Positions 53,384 to 63,181 are shown, counted from the first letter of the stretch. The stretch is 64,000 bases of DNA from Paenibacillus sp. FSL R5-0912 (GCF_000758605.1 NZ_CP009282.1:1-64000); one strand, 5' to 3'. Notes: generated from the sequence alone by a model not told the origin. Program-made: numbers and translations.

Positions 53384-53647
53384 GTTTGTCCTGGTAATTG
53401 TTCAATTCCTGGCATTTGCCCGCGGGTGGCAGGAAGCTCTGCAATACCTTCAGTGTAGGATTCGCAGCCGGGCTGTTTTTTGTCGGCCACAAACAAATTG
53501 CCGACAGCATCCAAGCCATTCTCACATAACTCTAGGGCAATCGCTGACGAATGTCTGCGGGGGCACCGGCAACGTCCGCCGTCAAGGCCAGCCCCAGCAT
53601 GGGCTAACCTTTTGCTCCGTAAGGGTTAGAAAGGTTTTTCCATAAAA

Positions 53648-53732
53648 TGTCGGCAGAGGCTTTTTTGTCGGAATATTTTTGCAGCCTGCTCTCTGTTTCT
53701 GACAAACTTTCATAAGACCCCCGCTATATAAT
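53648..53732 (+). promoter_or_regulatory. Candidate Spo0A-dependent promoter of spoIIE
   Basis: TATAAT (53727-53732) is preceded by CTGACA (53699-53704) with a 22 bp gap. Atypical long spacing of about 21 bp is a feature of the B. subtilis spoIIE and spoIIG promoters. Spo0A-like cores are TGTCGGC (53648), TGTCGGA (53666) and TGACAAA (53700, overlapping the -35). None is an exact match. Confidence 0.55.
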
Positions 53733-53768
53733 GAGAACCATAAATTCATATACGGGTGGTGCAGGGGA

Positions 53769-56276
53769 ATGAGTAAAAGCAATGTGGTGAATTTGCCGGA
53801 GTGGACAAGAGCAGGAAGCAAAGACAAGGTTCAGAAGGAAGCTTGGAGTACACGTCTGAAGGCGTGGAGTATGAGACAGCCGGTCCTCCAGTTCATCGCG
53901 GTCAAGAAGTGGGCACTGCTGCTGAGTCTGATGGGCTTTTTACTAGGCCGTGCCATGATTTTGGACGAGCTGACTCCCTTTGCTGCCGCTTATTTCGCCG
54001 TCATTGTATTTATGCGCAGGGACTCTACGCTGCCTGTGGCTGCGGCTATTCTTCTCGGAAGTCTGTTTACCCCGTTTCCCGGTGCTATAGTGGTTGCCGC
54101 AGAGCTGATTATCTTTTATCTGATTTACAAAGGAATGGAGAACTTCCAGCGGGTGGATCTGTCCTATGCGCCGCTCATGGTATTCGTCGCTTCTTTTATG
54201 GTGGGACTGTTCCGGGTGGTAATCGGGCCGACGCTGGCCTGGTATCCGCTGATGATGGCAACGATTGATGCCTTGCTTGGGTTTGTGCTGACGCTCGTAT
54301 TCCTGCAGGCGCTTCCAGTGTTCACTTATAAGCAAAAAAGCAGGGCGCTTCGCAATGAAGAGGTCCTCTGCCTGATTATTCTGCTGGCCTCCGTGATGAC
54401 AGGCCTGGTCGGGTGGACGGTAAATGGCCTTTCTCTGGAGCATATTTTATCGCGTTTCCTCATTCTGCTCTTTGCCCTTGCCGGTGGAGCCCCGCTCGGG
54501 GCAGCCGTCGGTGTCGTCACCGGTCTGATCCTTAGTCTGGCTGATGTAAGTGCCATTTATCAGATGAGTCTGCTGGCCTTCTCCGGTATGCTGGCGGGAA
54601 TGATGCAGTCCGGACGCAAAGGGGCCGTCTCAATCGGGATGCTGCTGGGTTCAACCATATTGTCGGTATATTTCATGGGACCAGGCGATGTGATGAATTC
54701 CACCTGGGAGACCTGCGCCGCCGTAGTGTTGTTTCTTTTGACACCTAAAGGCATTATTTCTGCCATTGCCAAATATGTACCGGGCACTGCTGATCATAGC
54801 CGCTCTCAACATGAATATGCCCGCAGAGTACGGGATATTACAGCAGACCGGGTTACCCAATTCTCTCAGGTATTCCGTCAGCTCTCCAGCAGCTTTGGTC
54901 AAATTCCCCGTGCCACGGAAGCCGGTAAAAGCGACCGTGAAATGGAGGACTTTATGAAAACGGTAACGGAAGGAGCCTGCGCCGGCTGCATCCGGCGTAC
55001 CCACTGCTGGGATGCCAAGTTCTATCAGACATACAGATATATGACCGATATGATGACTACTGTGGAAGAATGCCCCGACATTACAGCGGCCCAGCTGCCT
55101 CCGGAATGGAACCGGATCTGCGGCAAGACGGGCGAAGTACTCGAAGTAATGAAGGGCCAATATGAACTCTATCAGCATGATATGCGCTGGAAGCGGCAAA
55201 TATACGACAGCCGCCAATTTGTTGCCGAACAATTATCCGGGGTCTCTCAGGTTATGGAGGATCTGGCGAAGGAGATCAAGCGGGAAGGCCAGGCGATGTA
55301 CCGCCAGGAGGGACAGATCCGCGAGGCACTGGAGAAGCTGGGCCTGTCAATTCATACCATAGAAATTCTAAGCCTTGATCCCGGCCGGGTAGAGATTGAA
55401 GTGGTGCATGCTTATACCCGGGGCTTCGACGAATGCCGCAAAATGATTGCCCCGTTGCTCTCCGATATCCTGGAGGAGAATATTGCGGTGGTAAGTGAAA
55501 CAGCGGTGCACCCGCGCGAAGGCTTATCTATGGTGACTTTTGGTTCAGCCAAGGCTTATGAAATTAACACAGGTGTAGCCGGTGCTGCCAAAGGAGGCGA
55601 TATAATGTCCGGCGACAGCTTCAGTACGGTGGAGCTCGGAAATGGCACCTTTGCTGTGTCGATCAGTGATGGAATGGGCAACGGCGAGCGGGCCCGGATG
55701 GAGAGCAGTGCTGCGCTATCCATGCTGGAGAAGCTGCTGCAATCAGGGATGGATGAGAAGCTGGCGGTCAAATCTGTCAATTCGATTCTGCTGCTGCGTT
55801 CCCCGGATGAATTCTATGCGACCGTGGATATGGCGCTGATCGATCAATATTCGGCGCAGACCATCTTCATGAAGATTGCGTCAGCACCAAGCTTTATCCG
55901 GCGGGGAAGCGAGGTTATTCCGGTGACAGCCAGCAATCTGCCGATTGGAATTATTAAAGATATTGAAGTGGACCTGGTCACCATGCAGCTGCGTCCCGGA
56001 GATATTCTCATTATGATGACCGATGGTATTTATGATGCGCCCGGATATGCCGTTAATAAAGAGATATGGATGAAACGACTGATTCAGGAGCTGGAAGGCG
56101 ATGATCCTCAGGATATGGCCGACAGCCTGCTGGATAAGGTAATCCGTTACCAGGGCAATGAGATCCATGATGATATGACGATTGTCGTCAGCCGTGTCGA
56201 TCATTTCCATCCCGAGTGGTCCAGCCTGCATATGCCGGGAGTGGGCCGGATGGAGAGACCGCGCACAGTTAGTTAG
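53769..56276 (+). CDS. spoIIE: Stage II sporulation phosphatase SpoIIE
   Basis: PP2C phosphatase that dephosphorylates SpoIIAA, thereby freeing sigma-F, and also acts at the polar septum with FtsZ. The 835 residues have about ten membrane segments (about 50-330), a middle domain with a Cys motif (GACAGCIRRTHCW), and a C-terminal PP2C domain (MSGDSFSTVELGNGTFAVSI, SDGMGNGERA, MMTDGIYDAPG). The metal-binding aspartates are all present. ATG 53769 follows GGTGCAGGGG. Confidence 0.98.
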   Translation: MSKSNVVNLPEWTRAGSKDKVQKEAWSTRLKAWSMRQPVLQFIAVKKWALLLSLMGFLLGRAMILDELTPFAAAYFAVIVFMRRDSTLPVAAAILLGSLFTPFPGAIVVAAELIIFYLIYKGMENFQRVDLSYAPLMVFVASFMVGLFRVVIGPTLAWYPLMMATIDALLGFVLTLVFLQALPVFTYKQKSRALRNEEVLCLIILLASVMTGLVGWTVNGLSLEHILSRFLILLFALAGGAPLGAAVGVVTGLILSLADVSAIYQMSLLAFSGMLAGMMQSGRKGAVSIGMLLGSTILSVYFMGPGDVMNSTWETCAAVVLFLLTPKGIISAIAKYVPGTADHSRSQHEYARRVRDITADRVTQFSQVFRQLSSSFGQIPRATEAGKSDREMEDFMKTVTEGACAGCIRRTHCWDAKFYQTYRYMTDMMTTVEECPDITAAQLPPEWNRICGKTGEVLEVMKGQYELYQHDMRWKRQIYDSRQFVAEQLSGVSQVMEDLAKEIKREGQAMYRQEGQIREALEKLGLSIHTIEILSLDPGRVEIEVVHAYTRGFDECRKMIAPLLSDILEENIAVVSETAVHPREGLSMVTFGSAKAYEINTGVAGAAKGGDIMSGDSFSTVELGNGTFAVSISDGMGNGERARMESSAALSMLEKLLQSGMDEKLAVKSVNSILLLRSPDEFYATVDMALIDQYSAQTIFMKIASAPSFIRRGSEVIPVTASNLPIGIIKDIEVDLVTMQLRPGDILIMMTDGIYDAPGYAVNKEIWMKRLIQELEGDDPQDMADSLLDKVIRYQGNEIHDDMTIVVSRVDHFHPEWSSLHMPGVGRMERPRTVS

Positions 56277-56553
56277 GTAACCTATCATTTACCTGACACT
56301 GTTCTTTCATTATCTTCTATATAAGATTAGCAAAACTTAAGAATGACAGCCGGCAGCCGATAAAAGATTCCCCTGCAGGGTAAGGATTCCTCCATGCAGT
56401 AAGTTGGATTCTTAGGTCCACTCTGTCTTCTGCCCGGTATGCAGCAATGGGATTCAGGGAACTTAGGAAGGCAATACCGGTTCGTCTCTGTGCAGACATT
56501 AAATGTTGTACTGAGTGCAGCTTTGATATGAAGAAACCAGGGTGTTTGGAAAA

Positions 56554-56681
56554 ATTGTTGTACGAAATACAAGAATTGCTTCGCAAAGTGGCTTGGAAGC
56601 TGAGAAATCCTGCATTTCGTACAACAATATCCGTTTAAGGGTGATTGGTATGAGGGAATTGTTGTATTTGGTGCAGGATTT
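56554..56681. repeat. Three copies of a 24 bp repeat
   Basis: Copy 1 (+, 56554-56577) starts ATTGTTGTACGAAAT. Copy 2 (-, 56605-56628) reads ATTGTTGTACGAAATGCAGG on the minus strand. Copy 3 (+, 56658-56681) starts ATTGTTGTATTTGGTGCAGG. Copies 1 and 2 match at 21 of 24 bases and their first 15 form a perfect inverted repeat. Copies 2 and 3 match at 19 of 24. Confidence 0.82.
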
Positions 56682-56905
56682 AAGACCTCAGACTGGAGGA
56701 GCGATAGCGGGCACTTAATAGTTATCTGCATGATAACTTATCAATTTAGCTGCAGCAGTCACCAGATTCCCACCAACTAGCTAAGTGGTTAACCAAGTTG
56801 ATCACCACTGGAGGTTCCAAATATTCTGCTGGCTGAGGCCTGTGTTCTCAATCTTGCGTTAACCGGCAAGTGCATTCCATCCACTGGCCCGTTTCTGCCC
56901 GCCCC

Positions 56906-56937
56906 GTTTCAACCGCCGCTGACTCAGCGGCGTAAAC
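56906..56937. repeat. Palindrome CGCCGCTGA-C-TCAGCGGCG
   Basis: Perfect 9 bp inverted repeat with a one-base centre (56914-56932), flanked by an outer GTTT/AAAC pair. It is probably a cruciform or protein-binding site. No T-run follows, so it is not a terminator. Confidence 0.75.
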
Positions 56938-56977
56938 TTGTATTGATGGAAAGTGAAGTATATGGAACGGAGAGGAA

Positions 56978-57086
56978 TTTTGGAGCCGCAGAAGCGGCAG
57001 TGTTCGCCTTTGTCCTCTGATTTCAACCGCAAACTGCGGTACTCAAATCAGGAAATCAGAGGACAACAGCGATCGGAGGCCCAAAA
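56978..57086. repeat. Multi-hairpin element (MITE-like repeat or structured RNA)
   Basis: About 109 bp bounded by TTTTGG (56978-56983) and CCAAAA (57081-57086). Inside are hairpin GCCGC-AGAA-GCGGC (56985-56998) and a perfect 15 bp inverted repeat TTGTCCTCTGATTTC (57010-57024 / 57052-57066). The loop of that repeat carries another hairpin, CCGCA-AAC-TGCGG (57027-57039). The ends and nested arms suggest a branched fold or a small mobile element. Confidence 0.6.
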
Positions 57087-57212
57087 CTTTCTCGCAGTGA
57101 CCCTTATTTCACGAAGCCATTCGATTCTAGTTTTTCCCGCTAAGCGGCGTTTGAAATCTCTCTACCTTGGATATGCTAGAACTAGATACAAGGCAAAGGG
57201 GAGTGAACGGTC

Positions 57213-57959
57213 ATGAAGCAGATCCTACTCATTACTGACGGTTGTTCGAATGTGGGGGAAAGTCCGGTACTTGCGGCGGCGCATGCCCGGCAGGAGGGTG
57301 TTACGGTCAATGTCGTAGGTGTCGTGGACTATGGAACGATCGGTGAACTCGGAAGCCGGGAGATCGCTGATATTGCCAAAGCGGGAGGCGGACTCAGCCG
57401 GATTGCCTCAACGTCGCAGCTGGCACAGACCATTCAGATGATGACCCGCAAGACCGTGGTTCAGACGATCCAGCAGGCGGTTAATAAAGAGGTAAAAAAA
57501 ATTCTCGGCGAGGGTTCCCTCGAAGAATTGCCTCCGCAGCAGCGGTCACAGGTGGTTACGGTTGTCGATGAGCTGACCGAGACTTCTCCGCTGCGTATTG
57601 CCCTATTAATTGATGCAAGTGCGAGCATGAAGCCCAAGCTGGGTGCCGTGGAGGATGCCATCCGTGATTTGGCTCTCAGTCTGGAGGCACGGGAAGGGCG
57701 GAGCGAGCTTGCCGTGTTCCATTTCCCCGGGCGTACCAGCAGTGAAGATATCGTGCTGGATATGGACTGGACGCGGAATGTATCGGAAGTCCGCTCACTG
57801 TTCTCCAGGCTGAAGATGCGGGGGGCTACTCCGACAGGACCGGCTATTTTCAAGGTGCTCGAACATTACCGTTATGATAAACTGGATGAACCTCGTGACT
57901 ATCTTGTGAATGGAGATGACGAGGCAAGAGAAGGGATGATTGGTGGGTATGTCGTCTAA
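57213..57959 (+). CDS. yabS: VWA-domain protein YabS
   Basis: Von Willebrand factor A protein of unknown role, conserved next to the kinase gene in spore formers. The 248 residues have a C-terminal VWA domain with a MIDAS-like DASASM in IALLIDASASMKPKLGAV and the later GATPTGPAI threonine. The first 85 residues resemble the end of a second VWA fold (ILLITDGCSNVGESP, IADIAKAGGGLSRI). ATG 57213 follows GGGGAG. It overlaps the kinase gene by about 11 bp. Confidence 0.9.
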   Translation: MKQILLITDGCSNVGESPVLAAAHARQEGVTVNVVGVVDYGTIGELGSREIADIAKAGGGLSRIASTSQLAQTIQMMTRKTVVQTIQQAVNKEVKKILGEGSLEELPPQQRSQVVTVVDELTETSPLRIALLIDASASMKPKLGAVEDAIRDLALSLEAREGRSELAVFHFPGRTSSEDIVLDMDWTRNVSEVRSLFSRLKMRGATPTGPAIFKVLEHYRYDKLDEPRDYLVNGDDEAREGMIGGYVV

Positions 57960-58887
57960 TCCACCCTTTCCGGCAGGCACTGTAATTACCGGCAAATGGC
58001 GGGGGAACCGTTATGTTGTGGAGCGGATGCTGGGGAAAGGGGCAAACGGAACCGTATATCTTGTGCAGCGGGAAGGCCGGCGGGAGCGGTATGCGCTCAA
58101 AATCGGATACGATACGCTGGAGCTGCAGTCAGAAATCAATGTACTGACTTCTCTGCAATCCTGCCGTAAACGCAGCGAGCACCGGGCGCGCAAGGAGTCA
58201 CCGTTGTCCTCTTACCTGCTGGAATCGGATGATTTCAAGGATAGGGACCATACTCCTTTCTACGTGATGCGTTATGTGGAAGGCAGGCCGCTTCATCATT
58301 TTTTGTCCAGGAACGGGGCGTCCTGGCTGGGGCTTGTCGGCATGAAGCTCCTGGAGAAGCTGCAGACCCTGCATGAGTGCGGCTTTGTGTTCGGAGACCT
58401 TAAGCCGGAGAATGTCATGGTATCCAATTACGGGGAAGCCGAGCTGATTGACTACGGAGGCGCGAGTCCCCTGGGACGCAGCGTGAAGCAGTTTACCGAA
58501 TGGCATGACCGCGGGTTCTGGAACGCCGGCAGCCGGACGGGAGACGAGAACTATGATCTGTTTGCTTTTGCCGTACTGTGCCTGCGCCTGCTTAATGAAG
58601 AAGGTCTGAAGTCCGCAGCCCAGCAGCTGCCGCAGACCCGGAGTGTGGATGAACTGCTGAAGCTTTCCAGAAATCTGCCTGACAAAAAGCTGGCCTCCTG
58701 GCTGTGTCTGGCGCTCAAAGGCGGTTTTCCCGGTTCCGCACAAGCTGCGGAGATCTGGAGAAGTCAGATATACAGAGCACGGAAGACGGGAAAAGATACG
58801 ATGGCAACTCCCCGCTGGCTCAAAAATGCGTTTGCGCTGTCTTTATTTCTGCTGGCCTTTACGATCTACTGGGTATTCCGTTTTTGA
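57949..58887 (+). CDS. yabT: Serine/threonine protein kinase with C-terminal membrane anchor (YabT-like)
   Basis: Hanks-type kinase. B. subtilis YabT acts in spore development. The 312 residues show the glycine loop GKGANGTVYLV, the ATP lysine in ALKIG, the catalytic loop FGDLKPENVM and the metal site IDYGG. HRD has become FGD and DFG has become DYG, but the catalytic Asp, Lys, Asn and metal Asp remain, so activity is plausible. A membrane helix (about 293-309) ends the protein. ATG 57949 is chosen. GTG 57943 or TTG 57940 are possible. Confidence 0.88.
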   Translation: MSSNPPFPAGTVITGKWRGNRYVVERMLGKGANGTVYLVQREGRRERYALKIGYDTLELQSEINVLTSLQSCRKRSEHRARKESPLSSYLLESDDFKDRDHTPFYVMRYVEGRPLHHFLSRNGASWLGLVGMKLLEKLQTLHECGFVFGDLKPENVMVSNYGEAELIDYGGASPLGRSVKQFTEWHDRGFWNAGSRTGDENYDLFAFAVLCLRLLNEEGLKSAAQQLPQTRSVDELLKLSRNLPDKKLASWLCLALKGGFPGSAQAAEIWRSQIYRARKTGKDTMATPRWLKNAFALSLFLLAFTIYWVFRF

Positions 58888-58961
58888 AATTATACATAAT
58901 ACCAGCGTGCTGGAATTCCGGAGCAAGACAGGCAAGTGATCTGCAAGAAAGGATGCCGCAT

Positions 58962-60404
58962 ATGGAACAAATGAAAGAACTGGTGGAATCCGTACTGGAG
59001 GCTGCGGCTGAGCATGAACTGTGGCAGCCCCATGACACCATAGTAGTCGCAGTTTCCGGAGGGCCGGACTCTGTGGCTCTTTTGCGTATTTTGCACGAGA
59101 TTGCCGTAAACCGGATGCCATTAACTCTGGTCTGTGCCCATGTGAATCATGGCTTCAGAGCCGAATCAGCGGAAGAGGCGGAGTTTGTCAGGAATATGGC
59201 TGCTGAGCTGGGAATCCCTTTTGAGCTCGCGGAGTTTGATATTCCATCCATGGTCAAGGAAATAGGACTGGGTCCGGAAGGAGCGGCAAGGGAGAAACGC
59301 TATCAATTTCTGATTGAAACCGCGCACCGTTACCATGCACGTTCTGTCGCACTGGCCCATCATGCCGATGATCAGGCTGAGACTGTGCTGATGCGGCTGC
59401 TGCGGGGGAGTGGTCCTTCAGGCCTTGCAGGCATGCGCTGGAAACGGACTGAAAAAAAGGTGGAACTCATCCGCCCCTTCCTGCGTATTAACAAAACAGC
59501 TCTTGTCGGCTTATGCCGGGAAGAGGGGTTTGCTTACGCGGAGGATGCCAGCAATCTGCTTATGAAGTATAAGCGGAACGCGGTCAGGCTGGAAGTATTG
59601 CCCCTGCTTGAACAGCATAATCCGAGAGTGAGACAATCACTTCTGCAGCTGTCTGAAATTGCCGGTGCGGAAGATGAATATATGGAGGCGAATGCGGCAA
59701 AATGCTTCGAAGAGCTTGTTTTTATCGAGCATGGAAAATACACCTTGAAGAGAGCTTCATTTGCGGCCCTACCCTCCGCTTTACAACGGCGTTTGATTAA
59801 ACTAATATTAAATTATCTGTCAGCGGATTCATCTGTGATGGATTTCCCCAAGATTGAAGCTGTGCGCCGGGGAACGCTGCAGGAGCACCCCACCGTATGG
59901 ACTTTGGATTTGGGCAGGGGTTTCGTCTGTATGCGGCAATATGATACCCTTTTATTCTCGTCCAAGCCCTTGCTTCGGCAGGTGAGCTATACATACCCTC
60001 TGTCTTTGCCTCATCCCCGGATTCACCTGAAGGAGATAGGAAAAGTTATGACGATGAAGGTGCTGGAGAGAGAAGATTTTTTTGCACAGGAGGAGGACTC
60101 TGGGAAGATGTCGGCTTGGTTTGATGGCGATGAGCTCGTCTTACCACTCACCATCCGTTCCCGATTGCCTGGAGATACCATAAGGGTTATGGGATTAAAC
60201 GGAAGCAAAAAGGTAAAAGATATTTACATTGATGATAAAATACCTTCTTCCGAACGCTCTGCGATTCCCCTCGTTTGTGATGGTTTGGGCAATATCGTCT
60301 GGATTCCGGGCGTTAGGCGCTCGATGCATGCCGCAGTAGGGCGGCACACGGCCTCGGTGCTTCTCCTGTCCATGGAAGACATGGAACAGGGCGAAGAAAC
60401 GTAA
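58962..60404 (+). CDS. tilS: tRNA(Ile) lysidine synthetase
   Basis: Converts C34 to lysidine in the AUA-reading tRNA(Ile). The 480 residues have the PP-loop AVSGGPDSVALLRIL, ARSVALAHHADDQAETVLMR, and the C-terminal TilS domains ending WIPGVRRSMHAAVG. ATG 58962 is 8 bp after AAAGGA. In-frame ATG 58953 overlaps that site, and the reading frame open back to 58704 overlaps the kinase. hpt follows after 45 bp as in Bacillus. Confidence 0.96.
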   Translation: MEQMKELVESVLEAAAEHELWQPHDTIVVAVSGGPDSVALLRILHEIAVNRMPLTLVCAHVNHGFRAESAEEAEFVRNMAAELGIPFELAEFDIPSMVKEIGLGPEGAAREKRYQFLIETAHRYHARSVALAHHADDQAETVLMRLLRGSGPSGLAGMRWKRTEKKVELIRPFLRINKTALVGLCREEGFAYAEDASNLLMKYKRNAVRLEVLPLLEQHNPRVRQSLLQLSEIAGAEDEYMEANAAKCFEELVFIEHGKYTLKRASFAALPSALQRRLIKLILNYLSADSSVMDFPKIEAVRRGTLQEHPTVWTLDLGRGFVCMRQYDTLLFSSKPLLRQVSYTYPLSLPHPRIHLKEIGKVMTMKVLEREDFFAQEEDSGKMSAWFDGDELVLPLTIRSRLPGDTIRVMGLNGSKKVKDIYIDDKIPSSERSAIPLVCDGLGNIVWIPGVRRSMHAAVGRHTASVLLLSMEDMEQGEET

Positions 60405-60449
60405 TGGTCGAAGTAAGTCTTTCATAGTATAACTTAGGAGGTTCGCAAG

Positions 60450-60989
60450 TTGCAGAATGATATTCAAGAAATCTTGATCAGCGAAGAAGAAATCCAACAA
60501 AGAATCAGGGAGCTTGGCGCCCAGCTGAGCAAGGAATATGCAGGCCGCACACCTTTAGTCATCTGTGTACTCAAAGGTGCGTTTATCTTTATGGCGGATC
60601 TGGTTAAAGTGATTACAGTACCCGTTGAGATGGACTTCATGGCAGTATCCAGCTACGGTGGTACGACCAAATCCTCCGGTGTAGTCAAAATCATCAAGGA
60701 TCTGGACACATCGGTTGAAGGCCGCGATGTTCTGATTGTCGAGGACATTATCGACAGTGGTCTTACCCTCAGCTATCTGATTGAGATGCTGCAGGGCCGG
60801 AATGCTGCTTCCGTCAACGTAGTCACCCTGTTCGATAAACCTTCAGGCCGTGCAGTTAATCTTGAAGCCGAATATACCGGTTTTGTGATTCCTGATGCTT
60901 TCCTGGTAGGCTATGGACTCGACTATGCCGAACTGTATCGGAACCTCCCATACGTAGGTGTACTGAAGCCTGAAATTTATTCCAAATGA
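60450..60989 (+). CDS. hpt: Hypoxanthine-guanine phosphoribosyltransferase
   Basis: Purine salvage enzyme using PRPP. In Bacillus it is inhibited by (p)ppGpp. The 179 residues have [23 protein letters not shown], the PRPP loop [13 protein letters not shown] and the base-binding [21 protein letters not shown] 60450 is 8 bp after TTAGGAGG. tilS-hpt-ftsH order is conserved. Confidence 0.97.
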   Translation: MQNDIQEILISEEEIQQRIRELGAQLSKEYAGRTPLVICVLKGAFIFMADLVKVITVPVEMDFMAVSSYGGTTKSSGVVKIIKDLDTSVEGRDVLIVEDIIDSGLTLSYLIEMLQGRNAASVNVVTLFDKPSGRAVNLEAEYTGFVIPDAFLVGYGLDYAELYRNLPYVGVLKPEIYSK

Positions 60990-61041
60990 ACCAATCGACA
61001 GCCTTAGATTCAAGGATCACTTTTCTGGATTTCCTGACAAT

Positions 61042-61071
61042 TTGAGGAGTCTGGTCAGGCTATGGTACAAT
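61042..61071 (+). promoter_or_regulatory. Candidate sigma-A promoter of ftsH
   Basis: TTGAGG (61042-61047), 18 bp, TACAAT (61066-61071), 29 bp before the start. Confidence 0.5.
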
Positions 61072-61100
61072 AACTTGAGCGTTGTGAGAGGAGGTAGGGG

Positions 61101-63152
61101 ATGAATCGGTTCATCCGGAATTCTGGTTTTTATTTGATTTTATTTTTAGTCGTGGTGGGCATTGTCCAGTTTGTAAGCAATGGAAATGAATCCGCCGATT
61201 TCCCTAGATATGATGAGTTAAGACAGGAGATCAAGGACAATAACGTGAAGAGCCTGACGGTTCAGTTTGAGGGTAACGCATTTCTGGTTACAGGCGAATA
61301 CAAAGAATTGCCACCTGAAACTAAATCTAAGAATTTCTCCACTTATGTTCCTCCTACAGATCGGGCCCTTGATGAACTTATAGCTGCCAGTGAAGATAAT
61401 GGCGTGGAGCTGACTCAGAAGAAAATGGAAGGCGACAGCATCTGGCTGACATTCCTTTCTTCCATCATTCCATTAGTTATCATGTTCATCCTGTTCTTCT
61501 TCCTGTTTAACAATGCACAGGGCGGCGGCGGCAAGGTCATGAATTTCGGCAAGAGCAAAGCCCGGTTATATAATGAAGAGAAGAAGAAAATCAGCTTCGA
61601 GGATGTTGCAGGAGCTGATGAAGAGAAGCAAGAGCTGGTGGAGGTCGTGGAATTCCTCAAGGATCCGCGTAAATTCGCAGCTGTAGGTGCACGTATTCCT
61701 AAAGGGGTACTCCTTGTGGGACCTCCGGGAACAGGTAAAACCTTGCTGGCCCGTGCGGTAGCAGGTGAAGCCGGTGTTCCATTCTTCAGTATCTCCGGTT
61801 CCGACTTTGTGGAAATGTTCGTCGGTGTCGGCGCATCCCGGGTACGTGATTTGTTCGAGAATGCGAAGAAGAATGCTCCTTGTATCATCTTTATCGACGA
61901 AATCGATGCTGTGGGACGTCAGCGTGGCGCAGGACTTGGCGGCGGACATGACGAACGCGAACAAACCCTTAACCAATTGCTCGTTGAAATGGACGGCTTT
62001 GGCGGCAACGAAGGCATTATCATTGTCGCGGCTACTAACCGCGCCGACATACTGGATCCGGCATTGCTCCGTCCAGGCCGGTTTGACCGTCAGATTACGG
62101 TTGACCGTCCAGACGTGAAGGGCCGTGAAGCTGTACTGAAGGTTCACTCCCGCAACAAACCGCTTACCAAGGATGTTCGGCTTGACGTAATTGCCAAGCG
62201 TACAACTGGCTTCACCGGTGCGGATCTGGAGAACCTGCTTAACGAAGCGGCACTGCTTGCTGCACGCCGCAACCGTAAGGACATTACCATGCGTGAAGTG
62301 GATGAAGCGATTGACCGTGTAATTGTCGGCACAGAGAAACGCAGCCGCGTAATCAGTGACCGCGAGAAACGTATTGTAGCTTACCACGAAGCAGGTCATA
62401 CCATTGCCGGCTACTTCCTCGAGCATGCCGATGTGGTGCATAAGGTTACCATTATCCCGCGCGGCCGCGCAGGCGGATATGTCATTATGCTTCCTAAGGA
62501 AGACCGGATGATCGTTACCAAGCAGGAACTCTTGGATAAGGTTACCGGACTCCTGGGCGGACGTGTTGCTGAAGAATTGTTCATTGGCGAAATCGGCACA
62601 GGCGCTTATAGTGACTTCCAGCAGGCTACGCGCATTGTGCGTGCGATGATTATGGAATATGGAATGAGCGATAAGCTTGGGCCATTGCAGTTCGGGACAT
62701 CCCAAGGCCAAGTCTTCCTTGGCCGTGATATCGGACATGAACAGAACTACAGTGACTCCATTGCTTACGAGATTGATCAGGAAATGCAGAACCTTATCCG
62801 CAGCAGCTATGAGCGCTGCAGAGAGCTGCTGACTAAGCATTCCAAAGAAATGCACCTGATTGCGAACACCCTTCTGGAGAAGGAAACGCTGGAACTTGAT
62901 CAGATCACAGAATTGATTGAGCAAGGCTACCTGACAGAGGATGGCAAACCGGAAGAAACAGAGGCAGTTACGCACGAAGCGGGCGAGCCAGTAATTGATT
63001 CTATCGGTGATGTACGTGTACGCATTCAAGGCAAATCCGGTGAAGAACCGCCATTCCTTGGCGATCTGTCCAAGGATATTCCGAATAAACCGGATCCTGA
63101 AGAAGGAAACGGTTCGGATGAGGGCAACAAAGGCGGCGGAAGTCTGGTTTAA
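61101..63152 (+). CDS. ftsH: ATP-dependent zinc metalloprotease FtsH
   Basis: Membrane AAA+ protease that degrades membrane and regulatory proteins. The 683 residues have two membrane helices (about 6-24 and 115-135) around an external domain. The AAA+ module carries Walker A GPPGTGKT (207-214), Walker [12 protein letters not shown] and the arginine-finger region RPGRFDRQI. Zinc motif HEAGH is at 429-433. The acidic, Gly-rich tail is variable in the family. ATG 61101 follows AGGAGGT. Confidence 0.98.
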   Translation: MNRFIRNSGFYLILFLVVVGIVQFVSNGNESADFPRYDELRQEIKDNNVKSLTVQFEGNAFLVTGEYKELPPETKSKNFSTYVPPTDRALDELIAASEDNGVELTQKKMEGDSIWLTFLSSIIPLVIMFILFFFLFNNAQGGGGKVMNFGKSKARLYNEEKKKISFEDVAGADEEKQELVEVVEFLKDPRKFAAVGARIPKGVLLVGPPGTGKTLLARAVAGEAGVPFFSISGSDFVEMFVGVGASRVRDLFENAKKNAPCIIFIDEIDAVGRQRGAGLGGGHDEREQTLNQLLVEMDGFGGNEGIIIVAATNRADILDPALLRPGRFDRQITVDRPDVKGREAVLKVHSRNKPLTKDVRLDVIAKRTTGFTGADLENLLNEAALLAARRNRKDITMREVDEAIDRVIVGTEKRSRVISDREKRIVAYHEAGHTIAGYFLEHADVVHKVTIIPRGRAGGYVIMLPKEDRMIVTKQELLDKVTGLLGGRVAEELFIGEIGTGAYSDFQQATRIVRAMIMEYGMSDKLGPLQFGTSQGQVFLGRDIGHEQNYSDSIAYEIDQEMQNLIRSSYERCRELLTKHSKEMHLIANTLLEKETLELDQITELIEQGYLTEDGKPEETEAVTHEAGEPVIDSIGDVRVRIQGKSGEEPPFLGDLSKDIPNKPDPEEGNGSDEGNKGGGSLV

Positions 63153-63181
63153 TCACTTTTTGAACAAAACATCGTAATTTT

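Larger units (their letters stand above)
56277..57212. other. Gene-free structured region between spoIIE and yabS
   Basis: 936 bp with no believable gene, tRNA or promoter. It holds three copies of a 24 bp repeat (56554-56681), a nearly perfect palindrome (56914-56932) and a multi-hairpin element (56978-57086), described separately. Confidence 0.75.

Noticed and set aside
53384..53700. Possible tRNA genes between yabR and spoIIE, as in B. subtilis
   Set aside because: I looked for acceptor-stem pairs and T-loop sequence and found none.
56953..57216. 87-codon plus-strand frame before yabS
   Set aside because: It runs straight through the multi-hairpin element, has no ribosome binding site, and its composition follows the inverted repeats.
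61566..63029. Long (487-codon) open frame on the minus strand
   Set aside because: It is entirely antisense to ftsH, has no ribosome binding site and no family resemblance. It arises from codon bias of the real gene.
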